Below are positions 26,741 to 35,402 of a DNA stretch of 64,000 bases, in pieces. The DNA comes from JADGHX01 sp037200125 (GTDB taxonomy: Bacteria; Pseudomonadota; Gammaproteobacteria; Steroidobacterales; Steroidobacteraceae). Below the pieces are notes generated by a model that had not been told where the DNA came from, ran no database searches, and worked only from the letters and a program-made list of their open reading frames with translations. Where the stretch lies: positions 682,001 through 746,000 of the forward strand of contig JBBCGS010000005.1 of the NCBI GenBank assembly GCA_037200125.1, in the 5' to 3' direction. Numbering within the stretch: the first letter of the stretch is position 1; each line of letters starts with the position of its first letter. Both the position numbers and the translations under genes were made by a program.

Positions 26741-27739
26741 ATGCGCGAGCCAAGTACTTCCTCTACGTTCAAGTCCGTTGGAACAACGACCGACAGGCGG
26801 GATGTGCTCCGCGCGGGGCTGGCGCTGTCCGTGGGCGCAATGCTGGGCTCGAGCGGCGTCGCGCGCGCGGCGGACGCCAGCGCCGTGGATGCGCGCCTGC
26901 TGCCGGGCTTCAAGGTGCACAAGGTCAAGACAAGCGGCGCGACCCTGCATACGGTGGTCGGCGGCAGCGGGCCGCCGCTACTGCTGATTCACGGCGCGCC
27001 GCTTACACACCTGTCCTGGTTTCGGGTCGCGCCGGAGCTGGCGAAAAAGTACACCGTCATCGCACCCGACCTGCGCGGCTACGGTGACAGCAGCAAGCCG
27101 GAAGACGGCGACAAGCACATCAACTATTCCAAGCGCACGATGGCGCAGGACAAGGTGGAGTTGATGCGCCACTTTGGCTTCGAACGCTTCGCCGTTGTGG
27201 GCCACGACCGTGGCGGACGCGTCGCGCATCGCCTCGCGCTCGATCATCCCGAGGCCGTCACGCGCATGTGCGTGCTGGACATCGTGCCCACGTACTACCT
27301 GTATACGCACGTGACGAAGGCGTTCGTCGACGCGTACTTCCACTGGTTCCTGTTCATCCGGCCCGCGCCGTTCCCGGAGAAAATCATCGCCGAGAATCTC
27401 GGCAGCTACGTCGGCGGCGGCGCGCCGCCCGAGGTGCGCGACGAATACCTGCGCGTGATGCAGGATCCCGCTAACGTGCATGGCATGTGCGAGGACTACC
27501 GCGCGTCAGCTGGCATAGACATGCAGTTCGACGAAGCGGACCTCGACAAGAAGATCGCCTGCCCCCTGCACGTGCTCTGGGCCAAGGACGGCGCCATGGG
27601 TCGCATGTATGACGTGCCGAACATCTGGAAGGAGCGTGGCACGCAGGTCACCGGCGCGCCGATGCCGGGCGGGCATTCGTTCCAGGAGACGCATCCGCAG
27701 GAAACACTGGCCCAGCTGGGGCCGTTCCTGGCGGGGTGA
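26741..27739 (+). CDS. Tat-exported haloacetate (fluoroacetate) dehalogenase-like hydrolase
   Basis: Alpha/beta hydrolase of 332 residues closest to haloacetate dehalogenases, which displace halide from 2-haloacetates through an Asp nucleophile. Every known fluoroacetate-dehalogenase determinant has an equivalent: nucleophile Asp156 in GHDRGGR, carboxylate-binding Arg157 and Arg160, acid Asp180 in LDIVPTY, halide-pocket His201-Trp202 in FHWFLFIRPAP, Tyr253 in CEDYRA, and catalytic His312 in GGHSF. Unusually, the N-terminus is a Tat signal (DRRDVLRAGLALS then cleavage near ARAAD), whereas characterised relatives are cytoplasmic. AAGGAA precedes the ATG. A related Asp-nucleophile hydrolase such as an epoxide hydrolase cannot be fully excluded. 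Confidence 0.82.
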   Translation: MREPSTSSTFKSVGTTTDRRDVLRAGLALSVGAMLGSSGVARAADASAVDARLLPGFKVHKVKTSGATLHTVVGGSGPPLLLIHGAPLTHLSWFRVAPELAKKYTVIAPDLRGYGDSSKPEDGDKHINYSKRTMAQDKVELMRHFGFERFAVVGHDRGGRVAHRLALDHPEAVTRMCVLDIVPTYYLYTHVTKAFVDAYFHWFLFIRPAPFPEKIIAENLGSYVGGGAPPEVRDEYLRVMQDPANVHGMCEDYRASAGIDMQFDEADLDKKIACPLHVLWAKDGAMGRMYDVPNIWKERGTQVTGAPMPGGHSFQETHPQETLAQLGPFLAG

Positions 27740-27816
27740 TATTCGAAGAAGGACCTGCCCGCCGGCGCGCTGATCGATGACACGAGTGAGGTGCATCAAT
27801 CAGCATGCCGCAAGAC

Positions 27817-28389
27817 TCAGGTCGTCTTGATCTTGCTGATCTTGGAGCCCTCGAGCGAGGCATCCGCGATCAAACCCTTCTCGCCAAACACGAAGCCCAC
27901 GATCGACTTCTGCAGCGTCGCGCTGTCGTAGTCGCCGCCGGCACCTGACTTCGCAATCGCGATGCCCGTATCGGCGCCGATGGACCATCCCTTGCTCATC
28001 ATGAATTTATCGAGCGCGGCTTGCGTCATGAACATGATGATCTCGCTGCGCTTGCCGACGCCCAGCGTCAGCCCGACCGAGGCGGATGTGGAACTGTAGT
28101 AGCCCACCGTCTTGCCCTTGATCTGCAGGACGCCGTTACCGTGTTCGCCCGCAACCCCGACACCCGCCTTGGTGACTTCCGGGAAGATCAGGACGCCGGC
28201 GGCACGCTGCTCGAGCTTCTCATGGGTCGGGTTGAGCTTGTGGAACTGCGCCAGCGCCTCGCCCGCGCGGGCATCGATCTTTGCCTGGGTCTCGGCAAAG
28301 GACGCCACGCTCGTCACGAGAGCGAGCATCGCCAGGCCGGTCGCGGCCAGCAAATTTCGTGTTTTCAAGATATACATCTCCGGTTGCAT
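27817..28389 (-). CDS. SYLF (Ysc84-like) lipid-binding domain protein
   Basis: Exported protein of 190 residues. After a signal peptide (cleavage near SFAE) the SYLF domain spans most of the chain: AAGVLIFPEVTKAGVGVAGEHGNGVL, YYSSTSASVGLTLGVGKRS, IIMFMTQAALDKF and GSSGADTGI-like glycine turns are characteristic. SYLF domains bind phosphoinositides and lipids in eukaryotes; bacterial versions are periplasmic or outer-membrane associated with no settled role. The start at 28389 has AGGTGG upstream; an internal Met at codon 5 is also possible. It is convergent with the dehalogenase-like gene. Confidence 0.85.
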   Translation of the reverse strand: MQPEMYILKTRNLLAATGLAMLALVTSVASFAETQAKIDARAGEALAQFHKLNPTHEKLEQRAAGVLIFPEVTKAGVGVAGEHGNGVLQIKGKTVGYYSSTSASVGLTLGVGKRSEIIMFMTQAALDKFMMSKGWSIGADTGIAIAKSGAGGDYDSATLQKSIVGFVFGEKGLIADASLEGSKISKIKTT

Positions 28390-28446
28390 AAGACGGCCAC
28401 CTTGCCTCGGAAGGCATACAACCGTCTGTACGCCGGCGCGCTTTGG

Positions 28447-28815
28447 TCAATGCCGCCTCGCGGTGAAAATCCCGTCGAGCGCGTCCGGATATCGGGCGCG
28501 AAGCCTCTCTTTCAGCAAGATCGAATCGCCGTATTCGAGATAGCTCTCGCCCGACGCATAGGCGCCGTGGAACGCGTTCAGGTTCATCCGTTTCGCCAAC
28601 GGACTGATGCGCGTGAACTCATATTGATAGACATGCGGGTTGTATCGTGTCGCCGCGCGCACCATCGCTCGCGTACCCATTCCGACCAGCGCGTCGCCCG
28701 TCGACTTCGTGATGGCGAATGGCACGGGCGTGCCGCTATCGAGTCCATACAGCGCGGCGAGCGACGTTGCAGCCCATCGACGCTGGGCCGAATCAACTGT
28801 CCCGCTTGCTCGGAA
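28447..28815 (-). pseudogene. type-B carboxylesterase, truncated with internal deletion
   Basis: The minus strand encodes the C-terminal part of a type-B carboxylesterase: SLAALYGLDSGTPVPFAIT, MGTRAMVRAATRYNPHVYQY, then EFTRISPLAKRMNLNAFHGA holding the catalytic His. In intact enzymes about 45-50 residues follow before the conserved end; here the chain jumps straight to SYLEYGDSILLKERLRARY and the normal C-terminus. The N-terminal two thirds with the nucleophilic Ser are missing, and an in-frame TGA lies at the upstream edge. This is a decayed gene with a 5' truncation and an internal deletion. The only start in the surviving frame is an internal GTG at 28725. Confidence 0.7.
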
Positions 28816-28906
28816 TCAAGCCCCTACGGCGTTCTCTTCGGCGCCTTGCCGACGTGTGCGGAAGCGTACCGACCGGGACGGATCTGAAGTGCACACTGGC
28901 TCCATT

Positions 28907-29242
28907 GTGAAACATCAAACAGACGCATCAAACGGACTTCCGGACGGCGCGGCTCTTTTTCCCGATCGGCTCGCGGTTCCGGTGGAAGTGTTTTACGTGG
29001 TCCTGAGCAAGGGCACTATCGGAGAACGGGACCATTGCCTGCGCTCCGACCTGTACGAGACACGACCTCAAGCACAGGCACAGCTCGCCCGACTGCGGGC
29101 CGCGGATAGCGGCGGGAGCTACGATGTCTGGAAGAGCGCGACGTACATTGAGCCGGCCGAGTGGCTACACCGAGTTGTTCGGTCTGACGGCACACTGATT
29201 CTTCCGAGGCTCCGCGGCGTCGAGAAGTACGCGGGCACCTGA
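28907..29242 (+). CDS. conserved hypothetical protein, 111 residues
   Basis: Small soluble protein with GTG start at 28907 (VKHQTDASNGLPDG); the in-frame region further upstream overlaps the carboxylesterase pseudogene and looks non-coding. The core reads FYVVLSKGTIGERDHCLRSD, QLARLRAADSGGSYDVWKSA and TYIEPAEWLHRVVRSDGTLI, a compact alpha/beta pattern of the kind seen in short conserved hypothetical proteins. No catalytic motif, signal peptide or membrane helix. No strong ribosome-binding site is visible, so the exact start is uncertain. Confidence 0.6.
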   Translation: MKHQTDASNGLPDGAALFPDRLAVPVEVFYVVLSKGTIGERDHCLRSDLYETRPQAQAQLARLRAADSGGSYDVWKSATYIEPAEWLHRVVRSDGTLILPRLRGVEKYAGT

Positions 29243-29267
29243 GTCGACTCCCGCTATTCGTCTCGAG

Positions 29268-30425
29268 TCAGCGCGTAGTCAGGCGCCAGAGCGAAGTCAC
29301 CTCGGCCGCACGCGCCGCGTGCAGCGGGTCCGTCGCATCCGAAGCTCGGGGATGGGTTGGCCGCACGTCATGCCGCTCCTTGACCCTCAATCCCGCCGCG
29401 TCAAATGCTTCGAGCAATTCCGATCTCGTGCGCAGGCCCAGATGTTCGGCGAGGTCTGAAAGGACGAGCCAGCCCTCGCCCCCCGGCTCCAGGTGCGCGG
29501 GCAACGCACTGAGGAACCGGCGCAGCATGCGACTTTCGGGGTCGTAGATGCCGCGCTCGATCGGCGAGCTTGGCCGCGCCGGAAGCCACGGCGGATTGCA
29601 CACCACGAGCGTTGCGAGCCCCTCCGGAAAGAGATCCGCTTGCTCGACGTTCACCTGTTTCGCAAGGCCCAAACGCTCGAGATTCTCGCGCGCACACGCG
29701 AGCGCGCGAACATCCTGATCCGTGGCGAGCACGCGCCCGAAACCGCGCCGCGCGAGGACTGCGGCGAGCACACCTGTTCCAGTGCCAATGTCGAAGGCGA
29801 CGCGGGAGGCGCGGGGCCCGGCGGGCAGCGGCGCGGTCGCGACGAGATCGACGTACTCGCGCCGAATCGGCGCAAACACGCCGTAGTGCGGGTGGATGCG
29901 CCCGCCCGCCGCGGCGATCTCGATGCCCTTCGTGCGCCACTCGTGCGCGCCGATCACTCCCAGCAACGCGCGGAGTGAAGCGACGGAAGCGCCCTCCGGC
30001 GGTCCATATGCTTCCGTGCACGCTTGCCCGATATCGGGCGCACGTCGCAGTGGAATTGAGTAGTCATCGCCCAGCGGCACGAGAAGCGCGCTCAGCGTGC
30101 GCGCCCGCTGTGACCGAGCCTGGCGGTGAAGATGAAATGCGTCGGCAACGGCTGGCGGTGGCGAATCGCCAGCGGATCGCTTCTGCTTTCGCGCCGGGCG
30201 ATCGGCGCGGCTCGCCATCGCGTTGAGCATCTGTCGCGCGTTATGGAAATCGCCTCGCCAGAGCAACCCAGTGCCCTGGCACGCGAGGCCGTACGCAGCA
30301 TCGGCGGTGAGACCCTCGTCGGCGATGACTACGCGCGCTGGCGGCGGAGCGTCGGTTTCGGAGAGCCAGCGGGCGGCGAGATCCTTGCCGTCTTCGATCC
30401 AGTGCATGACGGGCCGCGCGCTCAT
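29268..30425 (-). CDS. class I SAM-dependent methyltransferase (RsmC/HemK-like)
   Basis: Methyltransferase of about 385 residues. The C-terminal Rossmann domain has motif I AFDIGTGTGVLAAVLARRG, an acidic DQDVRAL strand and the catalytic NPPWLP motif of N6-adenine and N5-glutamine methyltransferases. The N-terminal part includes LTADAAYGLACQGTGLLWRGDFHNARQML, a region seen in RsmC/RlmG-like proteins, so an rRNA base is the likeliest substrate. The start at 30425 is preferred on composition; an ATG at 30543-30545 directly abuts the upstream stop (TAGATG) with AGG before it and would add 40 atypical residues. The target nucleotide is not assignable. Confidence 0.8.
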   Translation of the reverse strand: MSARPVMHWIEDGKDLAARWLSETDAPPPARVVIADEGLTADAAYGLACQGTGLLWRGDFHNARQMLNAMASRADRPARKQKRSAGDSPPPAVADAFHLHRQARSQRARTLSALLVPLGDDYSIPLRRAPDIGQACTEAYGPPEGASVASLRALLGVIGAHEWRTKGIEIAAAGGRIHPHYGVFAPIRREYVDLVATAPLPAGPRASRVAFDIGTGTGVLAAVLARRGFGRVLATDQDVRALACARENLERLGLAKQVNVEQADLFPEGLATLVVCNPPWLPARPSSPIERGIYDPESRMLRRFLSALPAHLEPGGEGWLVLSDLAEHLGLRTRSELLEAFDAAGLRVKERHDVRPTHPRASDATDPLHAARAAEVTSLWRLTTR

Positions 30426-30545
30426 GTCGCGGAGTGCTTTCTTGCGAGCGCGCGGTTCATCGTGAGGCAGGCCGTGGCAGAGAGTGACCTGCCGAGAGGG
30501 GGTGCGCGAGTGTACGCGCTCCGATGGACACGCGGCGTCGAACAT

Positions 30546-31391
30546 CTACCTGGCGCTTCCGCTGTTGTTGCCCTTGAAGGCCGACTGCAGCAAATGCGTC
30601 AACGTATGCACATAACGCAGCTTGCCGTTTTCGACGCGGAACATGTGGCTATCCGGCGCACCGCTACCACCGTTCGGGCCACCGGCACCGAACGTGCAAA
30701 ACACCTGGACGGTGCCGAGCACTTCGTCCACGACGAAATGACGATTGGCGATGTTCACCCCGCCCGGAACGCCGACCTCGCAGCTATCGGACGCCGAGTC
30801 CTTGCCCGTGTAGGCACCGCCCTCGATGCGCACACAAGGGAAGCCCCACGGCACCAGGTCGATCTTCTTCTCGAGGAAGGCATCGAGGTAGGCATTGGCC
30901 GCCGCGACGAGCTTGCCGCGTGAATCCCGCTTCTCGGCGGGGATCGGGTCCCACTTTTCGTTCGAGGAATACTTGAGGTACGCGTCGGCATTGAAGAGCC
31001 AGTAGCCAGTCGTGGTCCAGAGCGTCTCGACCTCGACGATCTTGTCGTGATTCACGCGCAAGCGCGTGCCGAGGACATACGGCCCGGTCTTGTCGGTGAC
31101 GATGATCTCGGTGAACGTCTGGCACGAATCGGCATCGAGAATGCTTCGGTGATGATCGATCTTCAGCGGCTTCTTGATGAAGCCCTGCTTGATATCGGCG
31201 GGGGCAATGTTTTCCCAATAGCCGACATTCGTCGCCAGCGGCAGGCCGGAAAGGTCGCCCTTCGTCTGGGCGGCGATATAGAGGTCGACGGCTTGCTGCA
31301 AGCCCCCTCGCGTGCAGGACACCTCGGCATGGCCGAGCGCGGGAATGAGCAAGGCCGCGCAGAGCGCGAGATAGCGGTGTTTGAGTTTCAC
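30546..31391 (-). CDS. exported hypothetical protein, 281 residues
   Basis: Unrecognised secreted protein. The GTG start at 31391 has AGGGG at good spacing and is followed by a signal peptide (hydrophobic core, cleavage near GHAEV). Four or five cysteines in the mature part (VSCTRGG, ADSCQTF, FPCVRIEGG, DSCEVGV, VFCTFGAGG) suggest disulfides and a periplasmic or secreted location. The middle has an NTF2-like rhythm (LQQAVDLYIAAQTKGDLSGL, then LFNADAYLKYS), and the end repeats the SHMFRVENGKLRYVH pattern often found in SnoaL-like secreted proteins. The gene is followed directly by the methyltransferase gene. Confidence 0.65.
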   Translation of the reverse strand: MKLKHRYLALCAALLIPALGHAEVSCTRGGLQQAVDLYIAAQTKGDLSGLPLATNVGYWENIAPADIKQGFIKKPLKIDHHRSILDADSCQTFTEIIVTDKTGPYVLGTRLRVNHDKIVEVETLWTTTGYWLFNADAYLKYSSNEKWDPIPAEKRDSRGKLVAAANAYLDAFLEKKIDLVPWGFPCVRIEGGAYTGKDSASDSCEVGVPGGVNIANRHFVVDEVLGTVQVFCTFGAGGPNGGSGAPDSHMFRVENGKLRYVHTLTHLLQSAFKGNNSGSAR

Positions 31392-31500
31392 GGGACGGCC
31401 CCTGTTGGTTGTTGTGACTGCTCTGGTTCGAGCTTGGCACAAGAACGTCGGTGGCAGCGCGCGCCGGCCACTTCATCCCGCTAGGCGAACCGCGAGCCCG

Positions 31501-32856
31501 CTACATCTGGAACGCGACAGCAAGGAGCAGACCCTCGGCGAGGTCTCTCACGAGGCCCACGCGGCGGGCGGCGAATGGCTCTCCCCTCTCCCCCAGCGAG
31601 CCCACCCACCCGGCGAGCCAGCGTATTTCGGGCTGCCCGTAGAAAACGACCACCGATTCGTAGTTGATCAGCAGGCTGCGGGAGTCGAGGTTGACCGAGC
31701 CGCACCACGCGAGGGAATCGTCGACGACCACGGCCTTCGCGTGAACCATCCGCGGAACCAGCCGGATTCGCACCCCCGCCTGCGCGAGAACCCTGAGGGC
31801 GCGCCCCCGAACGAAATCCGCCAGACGATGATTCGATTTGGACGGCAGCACGAGGGTGATTTCGACCCCCCTCAGCGCCGCGAGACGCATTGCTGTGAGA
31901 AGCGAGTCGTCGGGCACGAAGTACGGCGTGACCGCGAGCAGTCTGTTCCGAGCCTGGAAACACGCGGCGAGCATCAGCGCGTGCACCGTGTCTTCCGCCT
32001 GATCCGGGCCGCTGGGAACGAACTGCGTGAGTCCGACTCCCTGCGCCGCGGGGCGCGCGGCGATGTCGCGACCCGGCTCACGATGCGCGGTTTTCCAATC
32101 GAGCTCGAACTGCCGTGCCGCCGCCGCGGCGGTCGCGCCCTGCAGATCAAAGGAAAGATCGATCCAGGGCGCGGCGCCACTCGCGCCCTCGAAATACTCC
32201 GCCGCGAGATTCCGCCCACCCGACCAGAGCCACCGGTCGTCGGCGATCACCATTTTTCGGTGGTTGCGCAGATTGCGCGGAATCTTTCGGCTCAGCGACG
32301 CGACCGGGTTGAACACGGCGACCTGCGCGCCGGCGCGGCGCAGATCCGCGAGCCTTGGCGGGCTCGCAAGCCAGGTGCCGACCGCATCGACCATGAGACG
32401 CACGCGCACTCCTTCGCGCGCGCGGCGCAGGAGCCTTTCCACCACGCTCCGCCCAAGGCTGTCATCGCTCACGAGAAAAGTGCAGACGTCCAGCGTTTCA
32501 GACGCGGCGTCGATCACTTCGAACAGCGCCAGGCGCGCTTCTTCGCCGTTCGCGTGAAACCTCGCGATAGCCGGCTCGGGCGCATGCGCGCCGAAAGTGT
32601 CGATCAACGCCTGAGCCCAGTGCTCGCCGACATAGGATCGGATCATTCGCGACGCGCGCACCGCCTTCAGCTTCCGGATGCCGAACAGAAAAAACAGCGG
32701 CAGGAACAGGTACGGCACCAACCCGAGCCCCATGACCCAGGCGATTGCCGCCGTTGGCGGGCGACGGACGCTTCGCACCCGCGTAGTCAGCACGTACACG
32801 AGCAGCGCCAGCGCGCTGATCATCAGGTGCTGACTCAGTGTCGGAAGCCAGTTCAC
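31501..32856 (-). CDS. cardiolipin synthase / phospholipase D family protein
   Basis: Membrane-bound protein of 451 residues that would condense phosphatidylglycerols or transfer phosphatidyl groups. Two N-terminal membrane helices (about residues 8-26 and 36-62) are followed by two HKD motifs: NHRKMVIADDRWLWSGG near residue 200 and VHAKAVVVDDSLAWCGSVN near residue 370, each with the expected downstream Gly/Ser and Asn. GRNLAAEYFEG and DSRSLLINYES are typical of bacterial Cls. Slightly shorter than the roughly 480 residues usual for E. coli ClsA. Divergent from katG. Confidence 0.88.
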   Translation of the reverse strand: MNWLPTLSQHLMISALALLVYVLTTRVRSVRRPPTAAIAWVMGLGLVPYLFLPLFFLFGIRKLKAVRASRMIRSYVGEHWAQALIDTFGAHAPEPAIARFHANGEEARLALFEVIDAASETLDVCTFLVSDDSLGRSVVERLLRRAREGVRVRLMVDAVGTWLASPPRLADLRRAGAQVAVFNPVASLSRKIPRNLRNHRKMVIADDRWLWSGGRNLAAEYFEGASGAAPWIDLSFDLQGATAAAAARQFELDWKTAHREPGRDIAARPAAQGVGLTQFVPSGPDQAEDTVHALMLAACFQARNRLLAVTPYFVPDDSLLTAMRLAALRGVEITLVLPSKSNHRLADFVRGRALRVLAQAGVRIRLVPRMVHAKAVVVDDSLAWCGSVNLDSRSLLINYESVVVFYGQPEIRWLAGWVGSLGERGEPFAARRVGLVRDLAEGLLLAVAFQM

Positions 32857-32947
32857 GGATCGCCTCTCAAGTTGTACCCCGCAGTCATTATTTCAGCGCG
32901 CCCGATCGCGTTGCAGTCTCATTTCGCGGGCCTTTGTTTCAGGCGCA

Positions 32948-32974
32948 ATCGCAACCGTCTATCGACGCGATAGA
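32948..32974 (+). promoter_or_regulatory. OxyR-like site upstream of katG
   Basis: CTAT-N7-ATAG at 32959-32973 sits inside a perfect dyad (TCTATCG and CGATAGA around ACG). A partial third box ATCG lies at 32948-32951 at the right 7-nt spacing; a fourth box is not conserved. The OxyR consensus is ATAG-N7-CTAT-N7-ATAG-N7-CTAT. It lies about 70 nt before katG, a sensible position for activation. Confidence 0.45.
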
Positions 32975-33042
32975 AAAGCACAAGAGCGCGACGGCGAACT
33001 CGGGAATACTATCCGGAGCCTGTTTCAAAGGTGGAGCGACTC

Positions 33043-35232
33043 GTGAGCCAAGCAACCGAATCCAAATGCCCGTTCAATCACAGCGCGGGCGCAGGCACGT
33101 CGAGCAGGGACTGGTGGCCGAACCAGCTGCGACTGGACTTGCTGCATCAACACTCCTCCAGATCCAATCCGATGGGCGGGGACTTCCATTACGCCAAGGC
33201 GTTCAAGAGCCTCGACCTCGCCGCGGTGAAGAAAGATCTCGCGGCCCTCATGACCGACTCGCAGCCCTGGTGGCCGGCGGATTTCGGTCACTATGGACCT
33301 TTATTCATCCGCATGGCCTGGCACAGCGCCGGCACCTACCGCACGGGTGACGGTCGGGGCGGTGGCGGCCGGGGCCAGCAGCGCTTTTCGCCGCTCAACA
33401 GCTGGCCGGATAACGTGAGCCTCGACAAGGCCCGTCGCCTGCTCTGGCCGATCAAGCAGAAGTATGGCCGCAACATTTCCTGGGCCGATCTGCTGATCCT
33501 CACCGGCAACGTCGCCCTCGAAACGATGGGCTTCAAGACATTCGGCTTCGCGGGCGGCCGCGAGGATGTCTGGGAACCGGACCAGGACGTTTACTGGGGC
33601 AGCGAGAAGACCTGGCTGGGTGCGGATGAGCGCTACTCCGGCGAGCGGGATCTCGAGAATCCGCTGGCGGCGGTGCAGATGGGCCTGATTTACGTGAATC
33701 CGGAAGGCCCGAATGGCAACCCGGATCCGATCGCGGCCGCGCGCGACATTCGCGAGACCTTCGGCCGCATGGCGATGAACGACGAGGAAACGGTCGCGCT
33801 GATCGCGGGCGGCCACACCTTCGGCAAGACCCACGGCGCCGGCCCGGCGACACACGTCGGGATGGATCCGGAAGGCGGCGACATCGAGTCGCAGGGCTTG
33901 GGCTGGAAGAGCACGTTCGGCACCGGCGCCGGCGGTGACTCGATCACCAGCGGCCTCGAAGTGACCTGGACCACCACGCCGACGAGATGGAGCGCGGACT
34001 TCTTCAAGCACCTGTTCGGCTACGAATGGGAGCTGACGAAGAGCCCGGCCGGCGCACACCAGTGGCGGCCGAAAAACGGCGCGGGCGAAGGCACGGTGCC
34101 TCACGCGCACGACGCGTCGAAGCACATCGGGCCGTCCATGCTGACGACGGACCTGTCGCTGCGGTTCGATCCCGCTTACGAGAAGATCTCGCGGCGCTTC
34201 ATGGAGCACCCGGATCAATTCAAAGACGCCTTCGCGCGCGCCTGGTTCAAGCTGACACACCGTGACATGGGCCCGCGTGCGCGCTATCTCGGGCCGGAAG
34301 TGCCTGCGGAAGAGCTTCTCTGGCAGGACCCCATCCCCGCGGTGAATCACAGGTTGATCGACGAGCAGGACATTTCCGCGCTCGAGGCGAAGATTCTGGC
34401 GTCGGGGCTGACAGTGGCGCAGCTCGTTTCGACGGCGTGGGCCTCGGCGTCCACCTTCCGCGGCTCCGACAAGCGCGGTGGTGCGAATGGCGCGCGCATT
34501 CGTCTCGCGCCCCAGAAGGACTGGGCGGTGAACGAGCCCGCGCAGCTCGCGCGAGTGCTGAAAACGCTGGAAGGCATTCAGAGCGAGTTCAACAAGGCGC
34601 AGACCGGCGGCAAGAAAGTCTCCCTCGCGGATCTGATCGTGCTCGCCGGCAATGCCGGCATCGAGCAGGCGGCGAAGAACGCGGGGCGGACGGTCAAGGT
34701 TCCCTTCACACCCGGGCGCATGGACGCCTCGCAGGAGCAGACGGACGTAGAGACGTTTGCGGTGCTCGAACCGATCGCGGATGGCTTCCGCAACTATCAG
34801 AAGGCACGCTACGCCGTGCCCGCCGAAGTGCTGCTGATCGACAAGGCGCAACTGCTGACGCTGACGGCACCGGAGATGACGGTTCTGATCGGTGGCCTGC
34901 GCGTGCTGGGCGCAAACGTCGGGCAGTCCCAACACGGCGTCTTTACGCAGCGGCCGGAAGCGCTGAGCAACGACTTCTTCAAGAACCTGCTCGACATGAA
35001 CACGGAATGGAAGGCGCAGTCCGACGCCAAGGACGTGTACGAAGCGCGCGATCGCAAGACAGGCGCGATCAAGTGGACCGGCACGCGCAATGATCTCGTC
35101 TTCGGTTCCAACTCCCAGCTACGGGCGCTTGCCGAGGTCTATGGAAGCTCGGATGCGCAGGAACAGTTCGTCCGCGACTTCGTGGCGGCGTGGACGAAGG
35201 TGATGAACCTCGATCGATTCGACGTGGCCTGA
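33043..35232 (+). CDS. katG: catalase-peroxidase KatG
   Basis: Bifunctional haem enzyme that breaks down hydrogen peroxide (catalase) and oxidises organic donors (peroxidase). The distal triad Arg90-Trp93-His94 is in FIRMAWHSAGTYR; Tyr217 (GLIYVN) and Met243 (GRMAMND) can form the Met-Tyr-Trp cross-link essential for catalase activity; the proximal haem ligand His258 is in GGHTFGKTHG. The C-terminal degenerate half (NAGIEQAAKNAG, GLRVLGAN) is complete, so the gene looks intact at 729 residues. The GTG at 33043 with GTGGAG upstream is preferred to the GTG at 33031. A strong hairpin follows the stop. Confidence 0.97.
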   Translation: MSQATESKCPFNHSAGAGTSSRDWWPNQLRLDLLHQHSSRSNPMGGDFHYAKAFKSLDLAAVKKDLAALMTDSQPWWPADFGHYGPLFIRMAWHSAGTYRTGDGRGGGGRGQQRFSPLNSWPDNVSLDKARRLLWPIKQKYGRNISWADLLILTGNVALETMGFKTFGFAGGREDVWEPDQDVYWGSEKTWLGADERYSGERDLENPLAAVQMGLIYVNPEGPNGNPDPIAAARDIRETFGRMAMNDEETVALIAGGHTFGKTHGAGPATHVGMDPEGGDIESQGLGWKSTFGTGAGGDSITSGLEVTWTTTPTRWSADFFKHLFGYEWELTKSPAGAHQWRPKNGAGEGTVPHAHDASKHIGPSMLTTDLSLRFDPAYEKISRRFMEHPDQFKDAFARAWFKLTHRDMGPRARYLGPEVPAEELLWQDPIPAVNHRLIDEQDISALEAKILASGLTVAQLVSTAWASASTFRGSDKRGGANGARIRLAPQKDWAVNEPAQLARVLKTLEGIQSEFNKAQTGGKKVSLADLIVLAGNAGIEQAAKNAGRTVKVPFTPGRMDASQEQTDVETFAVLEPIADGFRNYQKARYAVPAEVLLIDKAQLLTLTAPEMTVLIGGLRVLGANVGQSQHGVFTQRPEALSNDFFKNLLDMNTEWKAQSDAKDVYEARDRKTGAIKWTGTRNDLVFGSNSQLRALAEVYGSSDAQEQFVRDFVAAWTKVMNLDRFDVA

Positions 35233-35247
35233 GATCGCTCGCAAGCC

Positions 35248-35286
35248 GCCTCGACCGGGTCCGGCGCATCGGGACCCGGTCGAGGC
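35248..35286 (+). terminator. perfect 15-bp hairpin after katG
   Basis: GCCTCGACCGGGTCC pairs perfectly with GGACCCGGTCGAGGC across a 9-nt loop, beginning 16 nt after the katG stop. No T tract follows, so it may stabilise the 3' end or assist termination rather than act alone. Confidence 0.6.
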
Positions 35287-35302
35287 GACACGCGACTTCG
35301 CT

Positions 35303-35402
35303 CGCTTCAATCGGTCACTTCAGCGCTCGCTTCAATCGGTCACTTCAGCGCTCGCTTCAATCGGTCGCTTCAGCGCTCGCTTCAATCGGTCGCTTCAGCG
35401 CT
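35303..35402. repeat. four tandem copies of a 25-bp repeat
   Basis: The unit CGCTTCAATCGGTCRCTTCA followed by GCGCT occurs four times head to tail (starts 35303, 35328, 35353, 35378). Copies 1 and 2 have A and copies 3 and 4 have G at the variable position. A degenerate partial copy precedes it. The last copy runs into the stop codon of the minus-strand hydrolase, whose final codons resemble the repeat, so the array may have grown from the gene's end. Each unit contains the palindrome AGCGCT. Confidence 0.9.

Noticed and set aside
31381..32973. 530-residue plus ORF across the cardiolipin synthase region
   Set aside because: Antisense to two intact HKD motifs; the composition is arginine/histidine/proline-rich.
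35303..35402. CRISPR array
   Set aside because: The 25-bp units are directly adjacent with no unique spacers, and no cas gene is present.
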